DNA of 64,000 bases from assembly GCA_004009845.1 (NCBI GenBank), contig RMBW01000004.1:744001-808000 (forward strand), given 5' to 3'. Source of the DNA: Davidsoniella eucalypti. Lineage: Eukaryota > Ascomycota > Sordariomycetes > Microascales > Ceratocystidaceae. The translations under genes and the position numbers were made by a program. Shown here in pieces: positions 1 through 12,594 of this stretch (position 1 is the first letter of the stretch; every line of letters begins with the position of its first letter). The notes below the pieces were generated by a model. That model ran no database searches, was not told where the DNA came from, and saw only the letters and a program-made list of their open reading frames with translations.

Positions 1-1
1 C

Positions 2-421
2 GAACGGCGCAACCGAGCGCGCTCCGATGCCGCCTTGGCTGTGGCAGCCGGCTTGACCACTCCCAGCAAGCGCGACGCGTCCATCTCTGCCCCGTCCGTC
101 AAGACACTCTACGACGCCTACGCCAAGCTGTGCACGAGCGACTCCGTCCTGCATCCGCTAAGCAGCTCCGAGTTTCGCGAGGTCGTCGGCAGCTTGGAGA
201 CGCTGGGTCTGATCAGCGCCGTCGATGGAAAAACCGGTGGACTGGTCGCTGCTATTGGCTCGGCTACACCGAGTAAACGCGGACGTCGCGGCGGCTTCAC
301 TGGAACCGTCGATGAAAAGCGCGTGGCGAGCTGTGTCGGCGAGGCTGAGGCTGAACAGGCTGCCGAAGGTGTTGGTGCTGGCATTCTGCGCAGCATTCTC
401 AGTGGTGATGCCTTGGAGTAA
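2..421 (+). CDS. CDC6: Cdc6 replication-licensing ATPase, C-terminal part (5' truncated by window edge)
   Basis: Open from the window edge in frame 2; about 139 C-terminal residues are present. Cdc6 is the AAA+ ATPase that, with ORC, loads the Mcm2-7 helicase onto origins in the nucleus. What remains is the C-terminal winged-helix region: the stretch VKTLYDAYAKLC, then LHPLSSSEFREVVGSLETLG and LISAVDGKTGG, is the pattern seen in fungal Cdc6 C-termini. It ends in a basic linker (TPSKRGRRGG), DEKRVASCV and GVGAGILRSIL. Two TPSK motifs are plausible CDK-type or nuclear-import sites, which is inference. The AAA+ core lies outside the window. The gene converges on the RAD53-like kinase. Orc1 is the alternative, but the C-terminal signature fits Cdc6 better. 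Confidence 0.88.
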   Translation, partial: ERRNRARSDAALAVAAGLTTPSKRDASISAPSVKTLYDAYAKLCTSDSVLHPLSSSEFREVVGSLETLGLISAVDGKTGGLVAAIGSATPSKRGRRGGFTGTVDEKRVASCVGEAEAEQAAEGVGAGILRSILSGDALE

Positions 422-996
422 GGGCTGGATCTCATATTGGTGGTTTTAGAGCAAGCGAGGTTTTCATGATGGGGTTTCTTTTGCTTTCTGTTTTTGTCTT
501 TTTTCATGTTGTTTTTGTTTCATCGTGGTTGGGCTTGATTTATGTTTGGCGTTATTCTGGCTTCATTTATGTTCATGACATTGAATCGGTTGGTTGACTT
601 CTGCTACGAACTGTTGTCTGATATCATCTTGGACTTCATCTTTCTTTTCCTGTTTTACATCACGGGCTAATATGGCTCTCATACACATTACTATACAGAC
701 TGATCCTGGCATAAGGGCTAGACGGCGTTACTTGTTTCTTTTCTTAATTTTCCATAGTGGTTCTCTTCTGGAGCTTTATTTATTCAACAGATTGACTTCT
801 TTCTAATCCACCAATGACCCCAAAACGACCTAAATGCAAATTTATATGAAATAGTGAGTGACGTGCTGATATCTTATCAACTGATACTTTGAAGTCCGTG
901 AAATATGATATACAGATCCCGGTGAAACCCCCATCCGTCTTGCTCAACTTATGTACACCACCAATATTGTGTTGGGGCGGTCTGTTGTGCCATGTT
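422..996. other. Convergent intergenic region, CDC6 / RAD53-like
   Basis: This holds the 3' flanks of two convergent genes. It is T-rich just after the CDC6 stop (about 470-560). I see no RNA gene or repeat. Confidence 0.6.
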
Positions 997-3900
997 CTAG
1001 ATGGTCTGAACCCGTCCCTTCTCTTTGGTGGGCAATACGGTGCCATCTCTACCTACTCGACCGTCGTGAATGTTTTTTGCAGTGACATAGTCAACTGCTT
1101 CACGCCGCTTCTTCTCAAAGCACTCACTCTTTTCCCGTTCGCGTTCCACATACTTGACACGTCGGTCGTAGTCACGGTTTGCCTCAGCCTCGCGTGCCTC
1201 ATAGAACCGTGAGTCCCAGCGCTTGCGATCAGCCTTGAGCGCAGATGTGTCGAGAACTCGTGCTGTCGGCGAATCTAGCAAGGTCGGCTCACTATCGGGT
1301 GATGGCGCTGCGGGTCGCTTATGGGAGGATCCACCCCATGAGCAGTTGAATATGACCTTGGTGCATTCTTCCTTGTGCCCCCAAAGCATAAGCTCGTCGC
1401 CATCGTATAGGCGCATCCAGTAGCGTGACTCGGAAGCAAAGGCCGTGGGGTTGTAAGACTGGAGAACCACTCCATTTACGTGAATGCCACGAGTAGCCTT
1501 GGTCGAGACATAGAAATGATACTCATCCTCGGGTATGGCGGCTTGATGAGTACGGTTTGGCAGCCAGGGTAGATTGCTAGGCTTATCTCGAGATGCGTCA
1601 TAGCTTGGCGCCCATAGATGTAATCGGAATGCTGTCTTTGGGATCTTGGTCTCGGTCAGGATTGGATGTTGGACTAAGTTTTCTGGGCTACGTCCCCATG
1701 TAAGAACAGAGTCCGTGACATTGATGCTGATTCCAAGAACGGCCGAGTCGGGCGAAGATTCTATAGTTGCTAGAGTGCAGCTTTCGGAACCACCGAACTT
1801 TATTGGCGCTACAAAGTGGTTGTTTGATGCCGTGAAAACCTCGCTTCCGGCAGCAGATAGATTACGCCCTAAAGCGGGCGGGACCCCGATGGTTGTAGTG
1901 TTTGGCGTGATAGCTGTATCTTCGTCCGTTATTTTCTTCCAGTCTGTTGGGGGGAAATGTTTCATGGCAAGCTTCCAGAGTGGTGTCGTTCCCGGTTCAA
2001 AGACTTCACCACGGTCTGTCGCTGCTTGTCGGAAGGCGGTCATTTGCAACTGGGTCATTTCGGGATACTTGAGGTGATATGAGCTTTTGTCTTTGTCCCA
2101 GAAACGTGATTTATGGACAGGTAGATCAATCTGGCGGCCCGATTGTAGACGGTTTATCGATGGAATGCAAGATAGAAGACGCAGTTCCTCATCTTGCTCA
2201 ACAGTAAGAGTAGGTGAAGTGGCGACAGCTGCATCTGAACGAGCTCTTTTAATTTGCTCGGGCCACTCGTCACTAGATCCAAATGTTGGCTTTCTTTTAC
2301 TTGCATTGAACTCGGAGAATTGTGAAACTGAAAGCATATCAGTATTATCGATATGGTTTGCCAGTTCACTGTTGAGGCTTTGCGACGCAACGCCTTCAAC
2401 GAGACTGAGAACTTGGTCTGCAGATTGAACCTCAGAAAGACCAGCAGGTATTGACGCTCCATTTTCACGGTGGTGTTGGTTTTGATGATGGCCAACATCT
2501 TGGTTCGGAACAATAGTGTAATCATGCTCGTCGCCATCTTCGTCAGACTCGGAATATGAGCTACCTCCGTTGTTATTTAGTGACGGAAGGACTCCAGATT
2601 CGTTGTAGTTGCTATCGCCGAATAGTGGCGGATCTACTGGTCCATCCAATGGAGACCCGTTCATACGGAGATGTTGTCGTTGATGCTCTGCGCCATTTAC
2701 AATGCTATCGAGGAAGCTATCGGTCATGTCCACGTCATCGATGCCCGACATGCCCTTAGCAATGGCAGCATTTCCTTGTCGTGTGATTTCCATGACCTCA
2801 TCAACATCAATGCCATCCTCAGAGACTTCATCAGATGAGAAGGACGAACCCTGCTGGGCACTTTCATCGACTCCTACAAGCCAAGGATGTTGGAAGAGTT
2901 CCTCGATAGTTTTACGGTTTTCTGGGCGGGGCTGAAGCATGTCGTGAAGGAATGATGAGGCCCAACCTGAAACTTGTTGCATTTCTAGTGGCCTGAAGCT
3001 TAGTTTTCCAGTCATGATCTGGTTTAGCAACTCAGTATGGCCCATTCCATTAGTGGCAGGATACGGAGGAACACCAGCCATGGCGTAAAAGAGTACACCT
3101 GCTAGAGACCATACATCAACAGCATGCGCATATCGGTGTCCAGGCCGACGGTTCAAGGCTTTATTTTGAGGGTGCCGACGGCCATAGTCATCGTATTCGA
3201 CATACTCCGAGTATACTTCGGGCGCGCAGTATAAAAGGGTGCCACAGAAAGTGCGCAGAAAGGTTTGATCGTTGTCAACCATCTTTGATAAGCCAAAGTC
3301 AGTTAGTTTGACCGTGAATGGGTTTGCGGAGGCAATCAAGATATTGTCGGGTTTCACGTCTCTGTGTGTGATGTTGTTTTTGTGAAGATAGTCAAGAGCG
3401 CTAAGCATTTGGCGGGATATTTCCTTGACGATAAGTTCTGGTAGAGGGCCATGCTCATGAATATACTTTCCAAGGTCGCCTCCTGGGACGTATTCCATGA
3501 CAATGATCAGCTGTCGGTTTTGCCAGTCAAAGTGGTCGACATATTGTACGATGTTAGACTGTAGAAATAGAGTTAGCTACGTGTTATATAGATATATTTG
3601 TAGTAGAGTGCAACTTACATGTCGCACTTGGCGCATGATCTTCATTTCGTTCTCAACTTTCTGATCCAGGACTCCGTTCTTGATGAAATGACGCTTGTCT
3701 AGTTCTTTTGCAGCGAAAGGCGTGCCATTGTATTTGTCTGTCACCTTGTAAACCATTGCAAAAGCACCTTTTCCTAGGTACTCAGTGCGATTGTACTTCC
3801 CAGCGCCATCCCAAGGAACATTATCCATGCTGCCTCGTGCTTGTGGGACATTTGGTAGGCGAGCAGGACGTTGGTGGTGTTGTTTTTGGTGCTGTTGCTT

Positions 3901-4766
3901 CTCGCCAAAGATATCACGAGGTGGTTGCGCATTGCGTCTTGGGGGTGGCGGCATAATATGTTTGCCGTAGAACTCATTGACCTTTTGAAGATAGTTGACT
4001 TGGAAGTGGCCTTCACGCTTTGGAATGCGCACAACAAATATCAGGTCCAGGTGCTCTTGATGCATAAGAATCTTAATGCGACCACCAGTAGACAGTGTTC
4101 GGCGAACTTGGTCTGGGTTTGTGCCCTTGCTTCGCAGTAGATCTTGATCAACAATTGTGCCATTTGTGGACATGTCTTCTAGCATAACGATGCCGTACTC
4201 ATTGACATAGATGCGGAAATGAGAGTTGCTGAGCCTGCGGCCAGGGTCGTTTGTGAAGAAAAGATCACAACGAGATGAATTGCGCCCAAAGACAAAGCCC
4301 ATATGAGGATCCTTCATTGTAGACGAGAGCCGGAGCACGATGGAGTGGTCAGCGGCGGCGGGCGGTAAAGCCAGCGAGAAGCGGCTAGCATCGTCGACGG
4401 TTGGATCGTTGAATCGAGGATCGTGGATCATGGCAGCGGGGGCCGACATGATGAGCGGCGAGTCGCGGTCGGCAAGTTGGCGAACCTCATGGCATGCGTT
4501 GGCAGAGAATGGGTGCAAAATGCATATTATGTCAGATACATCTTCGTCGCTGAACCCATTGCCAGGATTATCGACGAGTCGGCGCGGGTCGTCTACATTC
4601 TGCGTAGCTATACAGTGATACGATTATTAGTGGCGTGTAATGAGACCAAGCCAAAGAGGCAGGATGGAGGGAGGGGCACGAGCAAAAGATGGCCGAGCGA
4701 GAGCGAGCCGAGGCCACAGTAGTAAGACTTACGCTGGGTTAGCTGAGAGCCATCCTCGCCGTCCAT
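997..4766 (-). CDS. RAD53: Rad53/Chk2-type checkpoint kinase with N- and C-terminal FHA domains
   Basis: Three exons on the minus strand: 4766-4733, 4607-3619 and 3558-997, giving about 1194 aa. Introns are 4608-4732 (125 nt) and 3559-3618 (60 nt), both GTAAGT...AG. The short first exon encodes MDGEDGSQLTQ and splices in frame to PTQNVDD, giving the SQ/TQ-rich start typical of Rad53. The first FHA domain lies at about 105-205 (FGRNSS, SNSHFRIY, STNGT). The kinase is at about 283-570 with GKGAFAMVYKV, AAKELDK, the HRDVKPDN catalytic loop and DFGLSKM. An acidic, low-complexity linker follows. A second FHA-like domain lies at about 950-1110 (TWGRSPEN, HVNGVVL), as in ascomycete Rad53. Known role: effector kinase of the DNA-damage and replication checkpoint, binding phosphothreonine partners through its FHA domains. 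It converges with CDC6. Exon boundaries are inferred from splice signals and motif continuity. Confidence 0.93.
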
Positions 4767-6417
4767 TGGAGCGGTCCGCAAGAGCCAATGATAGCTATCA
4801 GCGGGAGTGTCTCCGGGCTATTGTTTGGGACGAGATCCGGAGGTAGTGCGAATATGACGGCTGTCGATTTTGTGTTGCGAGAAGCTATGATTCAAACAGG
4901 TTGGACGGCTTATGGCTTATTATTATGCTTGGGGCAGGCTGAAGTCTGCCCACCAAAGATAAGCAGCAATCGCAGTACTAATATCCTTCCAACTTGTCTT
5001 GAAATGTGCGACGATGACTGGAGCAGGTGATGGTTTAATGAAGTCGCGATGGTCGAGCTTGAGATGAATGGCGCAATAGGGTCGAGAAGCTGAGAATGTC
5101 CTTAGAAATATGCTGGATAGGAGAAGAATTGATGTGAATAGACAAAGGTTGGAATCGGAGGGAAAAAAGGACAGACAGAAAAAGGAAAGCTCTCTTGAAA
5201 TCGCCTAGTTACGTACAGCCTTCTTAGCTGTTGCTTTTCTTTTGGCGTTGCGACTGATTGATTGGATCAACTATAATAACAACGGACCACTGCGCACCAT
5301 CAAGCATGTGCTTTGCCTGCAAAAAACAACAACAAAAGGGCCCTAATACAGATAAGCACTGCCTTTTCAAGATTTCACAATAATGGCTTTTAGTGTGCTA
5401 ACCACAGAATTGATTGTGATTTTGCTACGTGAATTTTGCTATTTTCTTTTTTTTTTATCTTGCTTGTATTTGGCTTGTGTTCACTCGTTGCTAGGGGGCC
5501 CGACAACAGTTTGTGCTAGGCAACCGTCCACTGTGATTGGTCGAGGGAGCCCATCACCCCATTTTTACGGCGGTTCTCTAGCTGATTCTCCTTGCACCTT
5601 TTTGTTGGTTGTCTGATATCAACTTTAGACTGCCGGGCTCACAGTGCAAGCAATCACTGATGATCATTGTAATTGTGCAGACATCACTTGATCTGGCCTC
5701 GCTATATCTGTAAATCTGAGCACATTACGATTTCTCGAACTGTACGTTGCCCTATATATAGATCCCGCTTCACAGTCTCAGTTGCCTTCTATTACGTAAT
5801 CTCTTTCACCTAAGTGATTCGTTAGTGTCTTCATCATTAGTTGACGCACATAATTGCTTGGCGATTTATCATGTCTCTAATTGATCAACCACAAGCGACC
5901 AAGCCGACATAGGGCTAAACTTAACGAGGCTAACAATAACGCTTAGCCTATCTATGTTATTGTATGCAGGGTATCAATGAATTTACTAAAACTGACCCTG
6001 TATCATTGACGCAAACAAATGCCGATCTTGTTTGCTTCCATGATGTCGGTATGTACACAGGCAGTAACCCTAAACATTCGGTATTTCTTAACCCTTGTGT
6101 GACCACATTTCCGAATATCTTGAAGACGACCATCGACCCAATGCGACCCGAGTTCGGAGCTCAACGCCTCATGTTTCATAAATGAGAAAAGTCGGAATCA
6201 TGTGAAGTACTTTACTAATAGCCTAAGTTACATAAGCCATCCCAATAGGGCCACCAAAACTTGTTATCTTAACGCAGTTTCTGGTCGTCGGCTACATGCA
6301 TATAATATCACGATGCACAAACAAATATGATATATTTGTGAAAGCCAATAGGGCGCCACTAAGAAGTATATCGGGTGTATTTCACAGTTCACTGTTTCAA
6401 AGTGCAGCAAGATGCCG

Positions 6418-6510
6418 CTTGCGGCGTTTGATTTGATTTGATTATATTTAACGTCTACCTAAACCACTAAGATCATACGACGCCGGATTGGATGCCTGAC
6501 TTGCGGCGTT
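6418..6510 (-). mobile_element. 5'-truncated retroelement scrap (71 bp) with 11-bp target-site duplication
   Basis: The element body is 6429-6499, flanked by the direct repeat CTTGCGGCGTT at 6418-6428 and 6500-6510. On the minus strand it reads AATCCGGCGTCGTATGATCT, then GGTAGACGTTAAATATAATC and a tail of AATCA units. The same 3' end occurs in the copies at 47155-47275, 47299-47417 and 50713-51429. Variable 5' length, a conserved 3' end with a short tandem tail and a target-site duplication are hallmarks of target-primed insertion of non-LTR elements. It lies 58 bp upstream of the tRNA-like sequence at 6569-6640, with its 5' end facing that sequence. Confidence 0.75.
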
Positions 6511-6568
6511 AGGGCCCAAACAGCAACAAAAGCTACTTGGCATATCCACCAATGTAGGAATGTATAAC

Positions 6569-6640
6569 GTCCCCAGGGCGTAGTTATTATACGCCTGGCC
6601 GACCTTGCATGAGGTAGTTGGTTCAAATCCAGCTGGGGCA
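6569..6640 (+). pseudogene. tRNA-like sequence, probably a tRNA relic
   Basis: There is a good D arm (GGCG at 6577-6580 pairing with CGCC at 6592-6595), and a T arm with stem GTTGG/CCAGC around the B-box loop TTCAAAT (6617-6633). The acceptor stem is partial: CCCCA pairs with TGGGG, but the outer pairs fail. The anticodon arm is defective, with only a 4-bp stem and a 6-nt loop (TGCATG), and the spacing is about 2 nt short. A decayed tRNA is the best reading. A folding search with a covariance model would settle it. Confidence 0.5.
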
Positions 6641-9600
6641 AAACTTCTACTGAAGTCCACCCTATGCTTACGGTAGTGCGTCTGAGGGTTTGGGCAGACT
6701 CTCTACTCACGAAGCTCTGTAGAAGGTAGATGCTAGGTAGCAACCATACTGTCCTAAGAGGGTTTATAATACAAGGAGCTACAAAATGCTTAGAGGTTTT
6801 GAGACAGGTTCTCGATGAAGTGGTTTTCCCCGGAAAGGATTAGAAGTTGAAATGCGCAGGAATGGCATATAACAAAACCCAGTGGCCTGTCACTGTTGAG
6901 AAGTAAGTTCTCCTTCACCTTACATTGTATACTAGTATTAGTTCAAGGCTGTGTACCTTGGGATACCGAGGTGCTACATAGTTATTAAAGCTCTATTTCC
7001 ACCCTATAAAAAGGAAAAAAAAAGAAGGGACGTATAACTCAACATGTGACTGTATCTTTCATGAGTGCAATATGTAGAATAAATATGTGAAAAACTACCG
7101 GAAAAAAAGAGGAACATTCTCTAAACTGTCACTTCAAAATATTGGAAACACACTAGGGAGTGGTCTTTGTGTGAATCTAAGAAATGAGGCGACATACTTG
7201 GTTGGCATTGTAACTCTCATGCCATCGACGCCCAAGTAACGTAAAAGGTATAGTCGGGCTACTAAAAGCACAAGAATGTAGGAGGAGTCTTGGAACCTTT
7301 GTAAAGGCGTAGCTTTACACATATAAACTTCGTAGAGTTATAACAAAGATGGCCTACTTGATAAAGACACATCCATGATAAGATAATAGTGGATGACTAC
7401 GATCAATTGATCAACGGACAATTTTAAATGCTGACAAGGTATTACTACTCCATCAAAGTTGGTCGGTGTTGGTAAACTGACATTGTGTACGTCACTTGAA
7501 AGCTCAGGTTTGCCGTCGCCTATGACTAGGCACATATTATCTACGAATTCACGAAAATTTGTGGTTGTTGTAGTGTATCCGTTTCGCCTAATACGAAGTC
7601 GGATCTAGAGCTGATTTTCAAAAGTTGACAGCAAGATTATCTCGCAAACATGACAGTAGGATATGTGGCACGTAATATAAAGTTTTCCATATAACCTTTT
7701 TTTCATACTTCCCTACACTACGCCGAATCTGCAAGTGATGCTGACTGTGTCCCACAGCGTGAAAATAAGTTTTGTTTCCTTGTGTCACAAATATCAAAGA
7801 TTCATTATCGTTCTCTATGAAAATATATTGGCGGACATTTGAGGGTGTACTTTGAATCTTGAATGTGTTTCACAAAAGTATAGACAGTAATTCTCGTAGG
7901 ATTCTTTGTATTCACAGAGATTACTGCATTTCGCCTGTAAAGGTGCGTCATTTATTTATGATGATTTGCAGTTAGTTTTCGTGGTTCTAGCACACCCAAA
8001 TCTGATCTTGATACCCTTACTACTAATGCTACATCTACGACCAATGTGATATCAATATGCATGTAGATCACGCAGGATTCAGACAATTAACGAGCTTTCT
8101 ACAGTATAGGGAGCAGCACATAGTATCATAGCACGCATGTGGGATCATACATTTAATCACCGCAATAGCTGATCGATGAGCATAGTGGTGCAAATTCATA
8201 TGTGTAGATATGTCTAACTCTGCATATCATCGATGGGATCTAGAGCCTGTCATGTCAGCATGGCTCTTTTACAAGAATATAGAACCATGGATATCAATAT
8301 GCTAGATATACATATAGAGTGGATAGGAATCGTTGGTTAGGCTTGCGGTTTCAATATCGAAACTATAGCCTTCGGTTGAAGGAGAGCGTACGTTTGCCGT
8401 ACCACACGCGTCATTAAAATCTATGGATAAACATGGAAGTCTTTTGTGTTGATCTGATGATTCTGGCATCGATACCCCAGCTGGAGAACAAAGAAATATG
8501 GTGATGCGTTGAATAACGTAATTTGTATGTTCGTGCTTATTTTTTTAATATTTAATTAATCTATTTTTTTTAATTCATCAAATAGAGCTATGAAGATGTA
8601 ACGCTCGTGCTTCTACATGGCAGGCTTTGCATAGTTTTCTTCGGTGCCCAGCCTCTGACTAGCCATCTACAATACTAAGAAGATGATACCTAATCATAGA
8701 AGGTACACCGACAGAGAAAGCACATACATGGTTGGCAAGCATTTGGCTTTCATGTTTGTTAGATAGAAATCAAGGCCAAATTCTATTAGTAGTAATATCT
8801 GAGCCATGTTGTAAAAGACACCCCCCTTGTCACTGTAACCCCAACTATAGCTGTAGACTGTCATGGGGCCCCCTCACCTTCTAGGATACAATGACATAGC
8901 GGCAGCAGTACATGTGTTTTATCTGTGCTTATGAACAACCCCATGAGCTTGTCTAGTTTTCATTCACAAACAAAACGATAGTGAAAATGTCAGGGCTGGC
9001 GTGCCATTTCATAGAGACGTACATATGTAGTAGTACTTTATACAGGCTACAGCTTAATCACAAAAAAAGCCCTGTTATCAGTGGGTAGGCGGCTATTTTG
9101 CCATTCCCTTATCTTCCACAAGACACCGTGGAATATGGTTATGGCAAAAATGATAATGGATAATATATGTACATGACGTTGTTACGGGCTGTCCCTATCT
9201 TGTTGGTTGTCACTCGATATGTATTCTAACTGAAGAACAAAAAGAGGAGGAGAAAAGAAAGAAAAGAGAGAGAATCGGGATTTTCGGTGTGCTTTCGTTT
9301 CTTCTTAGCACTTACTTGCCTACTCATTCTCTCGCTAGGAAACATCTTGTCTAGACAAGGAAGGCAAAAAGGAATAAAGAGAAAAAAAAACTTCGCTTAA
9401 GAAGTGGCCCTTGTTGAGGACCGGAAACAAAGAAGATCATGAAAAATGATATTATCAACAAGACATTCCACATACGACTTATCGACTGACTACCGCCAAA
9501 TTATATATTTGATCAACCTAGTTTCAACGTGACCCAAGTTCCAGGCCCTTTTGAGTGTAATCACGATAGAGACAACTCAGAGGCCTGACCACTCATCACA

Positions 9601-12594
9601 GATCATTGGACGCGACTTCTGCTAAAATTGAAGACAACTAGACATGTTACTCGGTGGAAAAGACAAGCCTGAACGGAAGGAAGTTGGCTCCATAGAGTGA
9701 TCTAAGCCAACCTAGCAATGGAATCGTGTTGGGCTGGCAAGACATTTCCATTTGTTCTGCCACCAAGAACTTCGGAGTTGTTTATTATATCTGACAAGCA
9801 AATATCACAACACCGACCTGGTTAGCCGCTTGTTACGAATGAGGTTGCAGAAATTAGCTCCGTGTAGAAAGTTCAGCTTGTCCCTGCTTACTACAGAAGA
9901 CAGTGGAAAGGAAAAAAAAAAAACGGATGATAAACGCACACCTGTATCTGAGATGGCCGATGCCAGCGTAGCATTGCATAATATGTGCATATCCGTATGA
10001 CGCTAAACTTCACAGGCTTCTATAGCGGTGGAATCAGGCTGTATGGTGAATTTTTTACAACTGAAAAAAGGGCAGTCAAATCGGGGTTGAAATGTATTTC
10101 GGAAGCTATGGAAAGAGGCGGTATAAGTGAAAGCTAAGCACTATTATCATCATCTATAGTTTTGTCGGACAGACGTTACTCGAGCCTAAATGGGCTTGCA
10201 CTCAACGAAAAGCTTCTGGTTGGACTTGGTAGTCAAAAACGGCATGGCTTGTGCTAGTCGTTTCTTATTTCACTAGCCGAGGGATGCAAGCATTGATACG
10301 GGCAAATAACACTTCTCGCTCGTATCATGGGCTTAGTCTATCATTAAAGCCTATGAAATAAGAGAAATAGACATGACTACTTGTTTATAGAGCTACCTGG
10401 ATAGTGTTATGACATAAGGCAACAGTTTATCCAACACTAACTATGCTTTATCTTGGGCGTTTTAGGCGCGATACTAAACTAAACCAACCACTAACAGAGG
10501 ATGTCTCAAGTTAGCTGCGACCATTGCCACTAAAGACATGCAGGTGGTGCAGGATCGATAGTGCTTAAGTCAAGGAGGTATGTATACGCGTACATACAGA
10601 TACTAGCCACTCGGCATACAACAGAGATGCAAGTGTATTATCTGTATGTATAGGAATATGTTTATATGATATTCACATATATGCAGCCATAATCACAAAG
10701 AAGAAGAAAGAAGTAGAAAAAAACAAAAAGCACTAAACTCTAATTCTTGGCCCTCGGATCAGAGAATACCCAACATCCAGCCTGGCTGTTAAACTTGGTA
10801 GCTTGGACCAGCTCTGACTCAAAAGTGGCAGTTGTAGCAGCAAGCCCTTTCTTTATCTCCATGTCTCCTTCTATATTACGCAATAGTAGCACTTGCGTGG
10901 CTCCTTACGGCCGGTGAAAGCGACGTTTATCTTGAACACTATATTCTCTACCTTCTTCATTTTCCCGCTCTGAACGGGCCAATATGGGGAAGCTGGATGC
11001 CATTCTCGACGTAGGATGGACAATGTTAACTAATGATTAGAAGTGCACATAGCAGATGCTTAATAGAGCAAATGTGAAATGTGATCTTCGCTGGCGTTGC
11101 AGCCGGAAAGTTAACGTCCACCCAGCCGTCTCGATATCCAGAACTTTGTGCTGAAATCTTTAAGATATTCAGAGCTATCATAGTAGCTGTAACTCGGCTC
11201 AAACTGGGGTTTCTTTTATTACAGCTACCTTGGCAAATCAATATAGATAAATTAAAAGGCAGGTCTACCTGCCTCTGGTATGTAGAAGTAGATGATTCAA
11301 ATGTACAAAGCTCGGTGTCATTTCCGTGTGTTGTCACAGTCTTGCCAGCACTCAAAATGACTAGTAATCAAGCCTACTGGCCGGAACCAAACTTGGACGA
11401 CCATCGGTGGTAGGGGCTGGAATACACTCCAACTTAAGGGCCGCTCTTTGTTCCAGGCTGTCATGATTGTATGCTAATAAAAACAAGGCCAAAACCTAGG
11501 TTGTGCAAGGGTCTCATTTCGCCTTTACTACATGTAAATTGGCTCTGGGGAATCTATGCCAGCAAAGAAGATGCCAACAAGGAATGGTACTAGCCAATGT
11601 GAAATCGTCAAATCAGTCTATCAGACCAGGCCATTCATCACATCACATGATCTCTCAGTGTTCAGAGGGTGAGAGAAGTAGAGAGAAAACTAGCAGCGGG
11701 AGGGAGAGCTGAGTCTGAAATTCAACAAGCCACCTCACCTTGAACAAAAAGAAAGAAAATTCACCTTTTCTCACGGCACTTGCAAGTTTCAGTCTGCAAC
11801 GTCACACTGGCCACAGCCAGACTTAAGGGAAGCGGCTATCACATGTTTGTGAATACGTGATGAATGCGAATGTCTGAAGAGACGTGATAGGGAGGAATAT
11901 ACATGTTGCTTATTGGATGCTGTAATGTAAAGGAGATGCAAAAGAATTGATTTTCTGGATACAAAAAGAAAGCACTATATAAAACAAATAATAAAACAGA
12001 AACAGATAAGAAGCCGATGAATATGAATGAAACCCGAATATGCCCAGTATAAAAAAGAAAAAAAGACAAAAAAAAAGCAAAACACAAAAGAAAAGACCCA
12101 TGCCATGCTAAGAAAAAGAAAAACTACCAATGAAAGATAAACAGATGAAAGACGCAACAAACGAGGGCTAAAAGAGATCACGATGGATCTTCTTGATGAG
12201 AACAAAGGGGGATTGAAAGAGAGGCCGTGTATCTTTAGTCTGTGACAACCATTGCGAAGTAAAATGCGCAGGCGAACGAAGAGGCAAGAGATTGTGGCGA
12301 TGGCTTCAAAACCTTGTACGTGAATTATTCGTATTGCCAAATATAGCAATAAATCCTGCTTGCTGCTGGTACATACGTATCGAACGATGTTGTCTTCTGC
12401 AAAGACCCTCGCCAGGCCTAGTTCTAGACGTCCGTCCGCAGGCGATCAGCCCTTGTATTAGACAGGATAAGTTGTATGTACTAGGCCGTATTTGGAAGTG
12501 ACATGGGCTAAGCAGGGGGGAGGGCCAACAGTAAAAGAGGCAGAGCAGCGCAGGAGAGGTGGTCGCAAGTATCAAAGCTCGCCGATGAGCCTAC

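Larger units (their letters stand above)
4767..12594. other. Gene-poor region, about 7.8 kb
   Basis: The first 500 bp or so are purine-rich on + (pyrimidine-rich on the kinase sense strand), as expected for a fungal promoter/leader of the RAD53-like gene. Beyond that I find no ORF with recognisable domains. Reading frames are short, lack family motifs and are broken by many stops. The only interpretable items are the retroelement scrap and tRNA-like sequence at 6418-6640. Oligo-A/T tracts and TA-rich runs occur around 8,530-8,590. Confidence 0.55.

Noticed and set aside
11026..11413. Overlapping 109-110 aa frames on both strands
   Set aside because: Both strands are open over the same bases, which points to composition rather than coding; no motif recognised.
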